Source: Saccharomycopsis fibuligera x Saccharomycopsis cf. fibuligera | Taxonomy: Eukaryota > Ascomycota > Saccharomycetes > Ascoideales > Saccharomycopsidaceae | Assembly (NCBI GenBank): GCA_001936135.1 | Contig: CP012819.1 | Location: 2,575,501-2,639,500, forward strand | Length of the DNA: 64,000 bases | Direction of reading: 5' to 3' | Shown: one piece after another, positions 22,101-30,684 of the stretch | How the letters are laid out: every line of letters begins with the position of its first letter | How positions within the stretch are numbered: position 1 is the stretch's first letter | The notes under the pieces: model-generated | Seen by the model: only the letters and a program-made list of their open reading frames with translations | Databases searched by the model: none | Told to the model about the DNA's origin: nothing | Made by a program: the position numbers and the translations under genes

Positions 22101-24600
22101 CCTGCTCTAGTTTCTGTCCAGCAAGAACTCTTGTATCATTAACAAAACAACTCCATTCTACTGGATATAAAACCTTCAAATATTCTAATAAGGTAAGTTT
22201 TGAGTGAGCATCCGTTTCTCTGATAACTTCCTTTAAAGTAAGGATAATTTTTTCACCGTAATGAGGAACAAGCACCGTGAAGGTCGGCATACCTTCAACA
22301 GGTATCGGATCCGGCATACTGCTCGCTAATGAGCGAGCAAAAAAGGAAATTCGTCGTTCAGCCTCAGCATTCTTTGGAAAATATTCATCCCTCCCATCCT
22401 CATTACTATCATTTTTTGTTACAAAAAATGAAGGTGCTTTTAATGCTTTTCTTCCTTCAATTTCTGAATCAACTTGCAAGTACAACAGCTTGTTTACATG
22501 GTCAATAGTTAATATGTGCTCTTTGTACATAGTGATAACAATTCCATTCCAAATTTGGGAGACCAATATCTTTGGTTTATACTTCACCTCCATTTCTGTA
22601 GTTGCTAGTATTTTTGTATATATCCTTTTTGGAAGGGTACTGTACTGATTTTTCCACGGGCTTAGAACAGAAAATCCAGCTTTATATGATGAGAAGCAAG
22701 AGAAGATACAATTGCAAATGATGTACCAAAGGTAGGTGTCAAGAAAGAACAAAATTAAGTCTGTCAAGTACATCAACACAAGGACAATCTGAGGCTGGTA
22801 TAAACAAAGCATATTGCCAAAATACCTTTCGCCGTTGCATCTAGTCATTTTCATAATTGATAAATCTCTTATTGGATCTCTTAAAGAAAGAGTCAAAAAG
22901 TAATATGATTCTGTGAACTTGCATGCAAATATAATTAACCATAGTAGGTAGGAAGAGATTTGGCCTGTTGCATCTAATTTTGGAAACGCTGCAGTGAACT
23001 GTAGCGATGCATGATACTTTCTGACATGAGATTTTGGGGTACTTAAGTATGACCCAAATAATGCGCCAAGGGGCCGCGAGGCAAAAAATGTGAAAGTTAA
23101 CAACGATATGACAAACTGAATTATTGATAATATGAATGCAGATCTGGAGTATACGTTTAAAGGAACGTAGCCCAAAATATATACCGACGGAGCTATATTA
23201 ATTATCATTATGATCACAACCAGGCAAAACCTTCTGAATAGATGTTGTGCCCCAGGCCACCCACGTGGAACGAAACACCATTCTGCTAAGGTTGCAACTA
23301 ACTGAATCAAACAAGCAATTGTTCCACCAAATGATACAACCGACAATGTCACTTGTGGTAAAGGCTTATTATCAACAGTTTGAACATAATTGACTGTATA
23401 GAGAGTTGGTGAATTGAAAGCGGTGTAGTACCAGAAAGTTGATAAATGAATTATCCAAATTCTGTTGAAATTTGTGAACAAATGCATCCATGTTCTTCTT
23501 TCCTTGTAAGTCTTGAAAAAAACTTTTTTCCAGCTAACTTCTTTAAGCTTTTGAAACCTTTGTTCTTTGGGAAGACTCATCAATTTTGTTTTGTCTTGTA
23601 ACATAATTCGGTAAAGTCCTTTTTTATACCAAAATAGTTGATTGACATCATCGTAACCAATTACTTTTTTATGGTCTCGGTCTCTCTTCACATAAGTATT
23701 ATGCACTTTTTTGTACGTTTGATTTCTCATGAATGTATATAACGGAGTAATTACCTGTTCAAGAAAGGCTTCGTTTCCAGCCATGCTGCTTTGATCACCA
23801 TTCTCCAAGGGTTGTTTCACTTTATAAGAGTCATATGCTAATTTGAAGATAAAGCATATTGCTTCAGGTATGAACCGTACTTGATTTGCTTCACCCCATA
23901 TTAAAAGATACAAAGCAACTTGCTCCACCATCTCTTTTGCTGATAATGCCTTGTTTTTGAGCTTCCATCTATACTCTATTCCTTGAAAAGATTTTGATTT
24001 TAAGTCTTCCATAATAGTCCCAGCGATGTCTATGGTCTTGTCATTAAGCGAGTTCTCTGGTTTCTTGAATTCATCAACTGGCTCTTTATCTTTGTCTTTT
24101 GGGCTTATATCAAGATCATCAATTGCGTCGATGTCAAGCATTGCTGAGAAGTACCATTTGCGATAGTTTGCATTTTCACCTCCAATATAATCAGCATGTA
24201 GTGTTACTAGTGCTATATCCGCTGGCAACCTGCTAGCTCTAGAATCCAGCTGCACCATAAAGTGATCATACATGTTTAGCATTGAGTCTTGTTGAAAGCC
24301 AAAATAACTTTTTAAGCTTATAAATATTTCTTTTATCTCCTCCCTACTTATTGACTGATCATTCTCTTCACACCAGCACGGATACTCTGAAGTTCGATAT
24401 AAGTAAGGTCTGGATCCAGTGCTTTCTTGGTTCCCAGAATTGTCTTCGACAGGAAATGTGGTGTTATAGTTATAGTTATTTGAGGTTTGTGTATATCCTT
24501 GGTTGGGATTTGTATTATAATCATATTCTTGAGAATAATTGGCCTCCCCATTATCGTCAAGGTCATCCTGGGTGCCGAATCTGTCATCGGGGTTTTCCAT
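19177..24600 (-). CDS. FKS-family beta-1,3-glucan synthase, divergent paralogue type
   Basis: An 1807-aa polytopic membrane enzyme of the Fks/Gsc family, which makes wall beta-1,3-glucan from UDP-glucose at the plasma membrane under Rho1 control and is the echinocandin target. The N-terminal cytosolic part shows the FKS1_dom1 pattern ([42 protein letters not shown]). The large cytosolic glucan-synthase domain has [62 protein letters not shown] and [18 protein letters not shown]. Hot spot 1 is FLTLSLRDP at 568-576, wild-type in form. The hot-spot-2 segment is DWVTRFVL at 1294-1301, where the main Fks1 enzymes have an Arg-Arg pair. That difference, the short N-terminus and broad divergence suggest the GSL/FKS3-type paralogue rather than the main synthase. 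ATG at 24598-24600. Confidence 0.88.
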   Translation of the reverse strand: [1807 protein letters not shown]

Positions 24601-24998
24601 TATTATCTAGCACTATTACGATGTTTGTCTTCGTTTTGTCTTCAGCGCGATCTTCACTAAAGAACAACCGGCCTAATATTTAAGCAAGCAGGTAATAATT
24701 CATCATTGGTCTTAGCAAGTATGGCGTTATTCATCCAGGAATCATCCGCTTTTGTGATCTGGGATGATACGTTTGTGCAGATTAAGCGCCAAAGAAGTAT
24801 GTGAATGGGCGCACATCTACATGCATATAATTTAATGTCTGAAAAGGAAGCAGAAAACAAATACGAAAAATACATATTTATCAAAAATGCCTTATATAAT
24901 TGTATGAAAGTTAATCAATATAAAAAAAAAAATAACTATAATGGCTATGTATTTTTATCTTCGGAATAGCTAGAAAAGTACCATCTCCCTAGAATCGC
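24601..24998. other. Promoter of the FKS-type gene and ILS1 3' flank
   Basis: About 400 bp. The first part is the FKS-type promoter and the last 100 bp the A/T-rich 3' end of ILS1. No gene or clear motif is seen. Confidence 0.5.
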
Positions 24999-27900
24999 TT
25001 ACAATCTAAGCAATCTCAATTTAAATGTCGCTTGCTGAATTTCCTGTTCCTCATCAGCAATAACTTTATCTTCCGGAGCGTCGTCGTAAGCGGAAATCTC
25101 ACCTCTGCAAGTCTTTTCCAACAAGTGAGAATAATCCTTGATAACTTTTTCCAAACCAATTGGATCGTTAATCAATTGATACTGCACAAGAACGTCATCA
25201 GTAGCCTGTAAACCACCCTTCTTACGCAATCTTTGAATACGATTGACAACCTCTCTAGCAATGCCTTCAGTTTTCAATTCATCATAGATATTAACATCCA
25301 AGATAATTAAAACGTCGTTATCAGATCTAACTTCTTGACCATCATCACCTCTGTTTTCTGGCAAACCTCTAATAACATTCAAGTCTCCCTCAACCAACCT
25401 AATGTTTTCAATAGTGATTTCCCCAGATTCAAGGTATGCTTGGACCTGCTCAGTGGTCAACTTAGGCAAAGCATTCTTGACAATCTTAACGTCTTTTTTC
25501 AATTTTTTACCCAAGGTTGGCCAGTCAGCAACAGCGCTATAAACAACGCCATATTTGGCTTCATCTGATGTGATGACCAACTCTCTAACGTTCAATTCCT
25601 CAAGAATGTATTTCTCTAAAGATTTAATGTCTTGCAAATAGTCAGGATCAGAATGCAAGATAACTAATGACTTCAATGGAGTTTTCAAAGAGATAGTCTT
25701 TTTGTCACGAATGTTTCTACCCAATTCAATAACTTTCTGCATACGGCCAATAGCAACCTCAATTTTAGAATCAAAACGGCTCTTGTCAACAGTTGGATAA
25801 CTCAAAAAATGAACAGATCTAGCATCTTTAGTTAATGTAGCTAAGTAATCATTGGAAAAAAATGGCACCAATTGTTTATATATATTGTCGGCCAAAAACG
25901 GAGTAAATGGAGCCATAGCTCTAGATAAAGTCAACAAAGTAATAGACAATGTGTTTAAAGCCTTCAACCCATCTTCCACGCCGCTTTCACACTTTAATCT
26001 TCTTCTGTTAAATCTAATGTACCAGTTAGTCAAATCATCAATTAAACGCAATAATTTTGGGACGACAGTATATAATCTGTATTCGCCCATTTCCTGATGG
26101 ATATACTCAATCAAAGATTGCAAAGAGGCCAAAATCCATCTGTCCATAACATTAGTTGAAGTAAAATCAGCGTTATATTGAAATTCAACATCATGTTGTT
26201 TTTTCAACAATGCTACTTGACCTTCCAAGAATTTAAAAGAGTTCAACCAAGGTAATAACACCTTAGAGACTACTTCTTTCACACCATCTTCAGAAAATCT
26301 TAAAGACTCGCCCTTTAAGACAGGAGAGTTAATCAAATACAATCTTAATGCATCAGCACCATATTTACTCAAAATCAAATCAGGATTTGGATAGTTCTTT
26401 AATCTCTTGGACATCTTCTTACCATCAGAAGCCAAAACAATACCGTTAACAATAACGTTTTGGAAAGGAGCAGTCTTGAATAAAAGAGTACCCAAGACTG
26501 TCAATGTATAAAACCAACCTCTTGTTTGATCCAAACCTTCAGCAATAAAATTGGCTGGGAAAGCATCGTGGAACTTGTCTTTGTTTTCGAAAGGATAATG
26601 CTTAGAAGCGTAAGGCATAGCACCAGATTCAAACCAACAATCAAAAACTTCTTCAATTCTGCGCAACACGCCTTTACCCTTTTTAGATGGGATTGTAATG
26701 TGATCGATGCTGTCCCTATGTAAGTCAGTAATGTCATCCTTGCCAGAAAGTTCTTTCAACTCTTCAACATTGTGAATAACCACAACTTCTTCGTAGTCTT
26801 CACTAACCCATAATGGAATAGGAGTACCCCAGTATCTACTTCTGGAAAAATTCCAATCTCTGGCATTACCAATCCAACTTAAGAATCTGTTTTTCACTGT
26901 CAAAGGAACCCATCTAGTTTTTTCCACATTTTCCAACATCTCTGGAACAGAATCCTTAACCTTGATGAACCATGCAGGAATAGTCTTTTGAAGCAATGGG
27001 GTATCAGATCTCCAACAGAATGGATAACTATGTCTTACTTGCGCGTTGACTAGTAAGTTACCAGAGGCGGTCAAATCCTTGATGATCTTCTTGTCAGCGT
27101 CCTTTACGTAAAGGCCAGCGTAATCAGGAACCTCCTCAGTGAACTTACCAAGATCATCAATTGGACATGGTGGGTGTTGATCCTTAAAGACACCCCATTT
27201 TGCACAAACAATGTTATCGTCTTCACCATGAGCTGGAGCTTGGTGAACAATACCAGTACCGCTGTCAGCGCTAACGTATTCAGCTGAAATGACTCTAAAA
27301 GCGGTTTCTTTAAAGTCTTCGTAGAAAAAATTGAACAAAGGTTTATATCTCAAGCCCACCAAATCCTTGCCCTTAATTTTCTCCACAACCTTTAACTTTT
27401 CCTTCTTTGGTTTCTTGTACAAAGTAGTAAGCAAAGATTCAAGTAAAATAAAATACTTGTTTTTAGTTTCATCGTAGATTTTAGCATACTCAAAATCTTC
27501 ATTGACACAAAGAGCCAAGTTACTTGGTAAAGTCCATGGGGTAGTGGTCCATGCTACCAAATAAGTATCTGCATCGTTTTCTAATTGAAAGCCAATGGTA
27601 ACAGCTGGGTCCAAAACCTCTTTATAGTTTTGCTGAGCCTCAAATGATGACAATGGAGTGGTCAAACCAGTGGAGTATGGCATGACTCTGAATCCTCTGT
27701 AAACGAGACCTTTATCAAACAATTCGGCAAAAGCCCACCAAACAGATTCCATAAAAGTTGGATACAAAGTTTTGTAATCATTATCAAAATCAATCCATCT
27801 TCCCAATCTTCCAATGGTTTCTCTCCACTCATTTGAGTATCTCATGACAATAGCTCTACATTCCCTATTGTAGTTATCAATTCCCATTTCCATGACATCA

Positions 27901-28220
27901 TGTTTCCCTGTGATTCCAAACTTCTTGTCAATCTCATGTTCTACGGGAACACCGTGGGTATCCCAACCGAATCTTCTTTCGACATACTTGCCGTTCATAG
28001 AGTGGTACCTTGGAACGATATCTTTGATGGTGGATGCCAAGATATGACCGTAATGAGGAGCGCCAGTTGCGAATGGAGGACCGTCATAGAAAGCCCACTG
28101 CGGTTTGCCTTCATTCAACTTGTTGGAGGTGTGAAAGGCATCAATCTCATTCCAAAAATTCAAGACCTTCTCCTCTTCCTTTGGGAAAGAGAATCCTGTC
28201 TTAGGAAGTTCGTCAGACAT
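24999..28220 (-). CDS. ILS1: Cytosolic isoleucyl-tRNA synthetase
   Basis: A 1073-aa class I synthetase that charges tRNA-Ile in the cytosol (S. cerevisiae Ils1 is 1072 aa). The HIGH-type motif is HYGH at 56-59, the second signature KMSKR at 602-606, with the CP1 editing domain between them (WTTTPWTLPSN, GTGIVHQAPAHGEDD) and the anticodon-binding helical domain after it (NWYIRFNRRRLK). I chose the ATG at 28218-28220 because MSDELPKTGFSFPKEEEKVL aligns with the start of the yeast enzyme. The frame stays open 80 codons further up, to 28460, and includes an ATG 41 codons upstream; see findings. Family confidence is very high. Confidence 0.96.
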   Translation of the reverse strand: MSDELPKTGFSFPKEEEKVLNFWNEIDAFHTSNKLNEGKPQWAFYDGPPFATGAPHYGHILASTIKDIVPRYHSMNGKYVERRFGWDTHGVPVEHEIDKKFGITGKHDVMEMGIDNYNRECRAIVMRYSNEWRETIGRLGRWIDFDNDYKTLYPTFMESVWWAFAELFDKGLVYRGFRVMPYSTGLTTPLSSFEAQQNYKEVLDPAVTIGFQLENDADTYLVAWTTTPWTLPSNLALCVNEDFEYAKIYDETKNKYFILLESLLTTLYKKPKKEKLKVVEKIKGKDLVGLRYKPLFNFFYEDFKETAFRVISAEYVSADSGTGIVHQAPAHGEDDNIVCAKWGVFKDQHPPCPIDDLGKFTEEVPDYAGLYVKDADKKIIKDLTASGNLLVNAQVRHSYPFCWRSDTPLLQKTIPAWFIKVKDSVPEMLENVEKTRWVPLTVKNRFLSWIGNARDWNFSRSRYWGTPIPLWVSEDYEEVVVIHNVEELKELSGKDDITDLHRDSIDHITIPSKKGKGVLRRIEEVFDCWFESGAMPYASKHYPFENKDKFHDAFPANFIAEGLDQTRGWFYTLTVLGTLLFKTAPFQNVIVNGIVLASDGKKMSKRLKNYPNPDLILSKYGADALRLYLINSPVLKGESLRFSEDGVKEVVSKVLLPWLNSFKFLEGQVALLKKQHDVEFQYNADFTSTNVMDRWILASLQSLIEYIHQEMGEYRLYTVVPKLLRLIDDLTNWYIRFNRRRLKCESGVEDGLKALNTLSITLLTLSRAMAPFTPFLADNIYKQLVPFFSNDYLATLTKDARSVHFLSYPTVDKSRFDSKIEVAIGRMQKVIELGRNIRDKKTISLKTPLKSLVILHSDPDYLQDIKSLEKYILEELNVRELVITSDEAKYGVVYSAVADWPTLGKKLKKDVKIVKNALPKLTTEQVQAYLESGEITIENIRLVEGDLNVIRGLPENRGDDGQEVRSDNDVLIILDVNIYDELKTEGIAREVVNRIQRLRKKGGLQATDDVLVQYQLINDPIGLEKVIKDYSHLLEKTCRGEISAYDDAPEDKVIADEEQEIQQATFKLRLLRL

Positions 28221-28663
28221 TGCTTGGTGCTTTTCGTGTAGATTTATATATCTGTTGCAAGAAGTGGAAATCAAGATACATAGAGGGCTGACAAAATTTT
28301 CCCATTTTAACGTTGAGCTTTGATTTTCACAACTCGTCATTAGAAAAAAAAAATAGGAAAAGAAGGTGAGGGCATCTGCACATTTAGTCACAGGGGGTAC
28401 CCGGATACCGAGATAGTGGGACATACATATACACAGAAACAGTGACACAGATGACATCAATTAAGGACCAGATACGAATTTGCAGTAGTGGTATCGTTAG
28501 AGATGATCCTGGAAGAGCCGTTGAAGCCTCTTGAACGAGCTACAATAATCTAAGATAAACTGGTAAAGAATATTGTTAAAACTTCTTGTAATTTTATTTT
28601 CTCAAGGAAGATATCGCAGAATTAAGATAAACTAAAAACAATACTAGTACTATCATCCTTCAA
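28221..28663. other. ILS1 promoter and ARG7 3' flank
   Basis: Contains the ILS1 promoter, which is also open in the ILS1 reading frame up to 28460, and the ARG7 3' end. No other feature is seen. Confidence 0.5.
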
Positions 28664-30019
28664 TCAACTTCTGTAATCGCCGTTAATCGTAACGTAGTCA
28701 TGAGTCAAATCGCAGGTCCAGAAGCTAGCATTTTGACCTTTTCCTGTACCGATGTTCACAACAATTTGCAAATCTTCTGATTCCAATATCTCGCTAGCTC
28801 TCTGTTCGTCAACGTTTTGTGGCTCACCGTTAACTAATAATTTGAGAGGTGTGGAGCCATCCACTGGAACAAAACTGACACTAGTCTTTTCTGGCACTAC
28901 CTCGTTCTTGTGTTCAACCCCCAAGTCAGCGTATCCTACAGCACATAAAATTCTTCCCCAATTTGCATCTTTACCATAAAGAGCGGTTTTTACCAACGAT
29001 GAGTTGGCAATGCTAGAAGCTATCTTTTTGGCAACTTCGTAGCTTGACCCATCCGTTACCTTGATGGTAACAAACTTCGTGGCACCTTCACCATCCCTAA
29101 CCACAAGTTGAGATAATTGTTGCGCAAATTGAGTAATCTCGTCTCTAACCGTGTTGTAGTGCGGAGAAGACTCGGTAATAGCTTCAATATTTCCGTCATT
29201 AGCAGAACCATTAGACAAAGCAGCAATTGTATCGTTGGTTGACATATCACCGTCAACAGAAATACAGTTAAAAGATCTGTCAACCGCGTATTTCAAAATA
29301 GATTGTAAAGCACTAGGTGCGATTGGTACATCTGTGACAAAATAACCAAGCAAGGTAGCCATGTTTGGACAAATCATCCCAGCTCCTTTGGACAAACCAG
29401 CCAATCTGTACTCACGTCCATTAATAAAAAACTGCTTTGAAATCAACTTTGGAAACGTATCAGTAGTCATTATGCCTTTTGCACAATTTAACCAATGTTC
29501 GTGCAGATCACCGAGAACAGAATTTCTTGCACTGGCTATCGTGTGAACACCAGCGAGAATTTTCTGCAAAGGAAGTAATTGACCAATAACCCCGGTAGAC
29601 ATTATCAATGAACTTTGATGAGTTAACTTGTTGTGACCAAACTCTGTATCAACAGTATTCACAATAGTTTCTGCATCTTTGTAGCCTTTTTCCCCAGTGA
29701 CTGCATTTGCGCATCCACTATTGATCACAATGGAATGTATATTAAGTCCTTTGGATTCATGGAGAACTTTTTTTGACAATTGTACTGGCGCAGCTTTGAA
29801 TTTGTTGGTGGTAAATACTGCAGCAGCATTGCAGGGTTCATCGGAAGTAATAAGGGATAGATCAAAGGCTTCAGTTTTGGCTTTTACTCCACAGTGTACT
29901 GCCCCAACTTTGTAGCCTTTTGGATATGAGCCAGTGGAAGGCACATATTTGGCCCACTTTTTATTGAGGGCTGCAGAGGACTTGAAACGAACAAAGCAAC
30001 GAATATACAGCTTCATCAT
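28664..30019 (-). CDS. ARG7: Mitochondrial ornithine acetyltransferase (ArgJ family)
   Basis: A 451-aa ArgJ-family enzyme (S. cerevisiae Arg7, C. albicans Ecm42). It moves the acetyl group from N-acetylornithine to glutamate in the mitochondrial arginine pathway; some members also make N-acetylglutamate from acetyl-CoA. It is an autoproteolytic Ntn-type protein: [17 protein letters not shown] contains the cleavage site before T222, which becomes the nucleophile of the beta chain. Other family marks are [49 protein letters not shown] and the C-terminal end [10 protein letters not shown]. The N-terminus ([20 protein letters not shown]) is basic and lacks acids, fitting a mitochondrial presequence. 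Two Met codons are adjacent (30019 and 30016). TGAGTCA, a Gcn4-type site, lies 177 bp upstream. Confidence 0.95.
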   Translation of the reverse strand: MMKLYIRCFVRFKSSAALNKKWAKYVPSTGSYPKGYKVGAVHCGVKAKTEAFDLSLITSDEPCNAAAVFTTNKFKAAPVQLSKKVLHESKGLNIHSIVINSGCANAVTGEKGYKDAETIVNTVDTEFGHNKLTHQSSLIMSTGVIGQLLPLQKILAGVHTIASARNSVLGDLHEHWLNCAKGIMTTDTFPKLISKQFFINGREYRLAGLSKGAGMICPNMATLLGYFVTDVPIAPSALQSILKYAVDRSFNCISVDGDMSTNDTIAALSNGSANDGNIEAITESSPHYNTVRDEITQFAQQLSQLVVRDGEGATKFVTIKVTDGSSYEVAKKIASSIANSSLVKTALYGKDANWGRILCAVGYADLGVEHKNEVVPEKTSVSFVPVDGSTPLKLLVNGEPQNVDEQRASEILESEDLQIVVNIGTGKGQNASFWTCDLTHDYVTINGDYRS

Positions 30020-30195
30020 TACAAGACAAACACTGAATTTGGCTATCTAAGGTCAGTGGTTATTTCAGCTGGCAGGAATTCCAACAAAATAATATAAAGT
30101 GGAGATTTGTTCGTAAAGAAGAGGATACAATTCATGCAACACGAGTTCTTTTATACCGTTTCTCAACTTTTTCTCATTTCATGCATCGTTGCCGT

Positions 30196-30202
30196 TGAGT
30201 CA
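30196..30202. promoter_or_regulatory. Gcn4-type TGAGTCA site in the ARG7 promoter
   Basis: TGAGTCA matches the consensus of the general amino-acid control activator Gcn4 and sits 177 bp upstream of the ARG7 start, a typical distance. Arginine genes are classical Gcn4 targets in yeasts. Binding is inferred. Confidence 0.6.
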
Positions 30203-30591
30203 TTCTTATTTTTCAAGACCCTTATCAGTAAGGCAATTAAGCGGAGCATCAAGCATGGACGTGTCGTAAGCCTATTCGCTGAGCAAGAATTGGCGTAGTT
30301 TTACCAGATTTTCCTTAAGAAGTTTAGTATGATTGACTTTCTGAATCAGTGGCTTACCTACTTTGCAGGACTAGATGAAAAGATTGAATTAAAGTCCACC
30401 AAATAATTGCATTTTACTATTGCTATGGATTACCACTTAAATCAAAGGACTACTTATTCTAAAACAAAAAAAAAAAAAACGATAATGGCAAGAACTGTAA
30501 AAGACATTTATTCTTTATTAAATTGGACAACATAGGTCTCACTTTTTGCATACCTAACAATTTTCCTACTTAGTGTTTAACAAATTAGAAC

Positions 30592-30597
30592 AAAAAA
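30592..30597 (-). terminator. Pol III T6 terminator of tRNA-Lys
   Basis: Six consecutive T on the transcribed strand, 3 nt past the tRNA 3' end, the usual length for yeast Pol III termination. Confidence 0.8.
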
Positions 30598-30600
30598 GAA

Positions 30601-30684
30601 AGCCCCACGCGGGGCTCGAACCCGCAACCTTTCGATATCAAGGTAACTAAGAGTCGAATGCACTACCGATTGTGCTAGCGAGGC
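30601..30684 (-). tRNA. tRNA-Lys(CTT) with 11-nt intron
   Basis: Read on the - strand the gene folds as a full cloverleaf: 7-bp acceptor stem GCCTCGC with GTGGGGC (two G-T wobbles) and discriminator T; D arm GCAC/GTGC; anticodon stem TTCGA/TCGAA; T arm GCGGG-TTCGAGC-CCCGC. The anticodon loop reads CTCTTA, then an extra 11 nt (GTTACCTTGAT), then A. That places an intron after position 37, the canonical site, with anticodon CTT. Size is 84 nt with and 73 nt without the intron. Six T (30592-30597) follow on the transcribed strand as the Pol III terminator. D-arm and T-discriminator match yeast tRNA-Lys(CUU). The CCA end is not encoded, as normal for eukaryotes. Confidence 0.95.

Larger units (their letters stand above)
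30020..30600. other. ARG7 promoter region
   Basis: Holds the ARG7 promoter with the Gcn4-type site at 30196-30202. A + strand open frame from ATG 30134 to 30298 would give a 54-aa hydrophobic-then-basic peptide, but it overlaps that promoter and has no recognisable homologue. Confidence 0.5.

Noticed and set aside
30134-30298. 54-codon hydrophobic/basic frame upstream of ARG7
   Set aside because: It lies over the ARG7 promoter including the Gcn4-type site, and I know no homologue.
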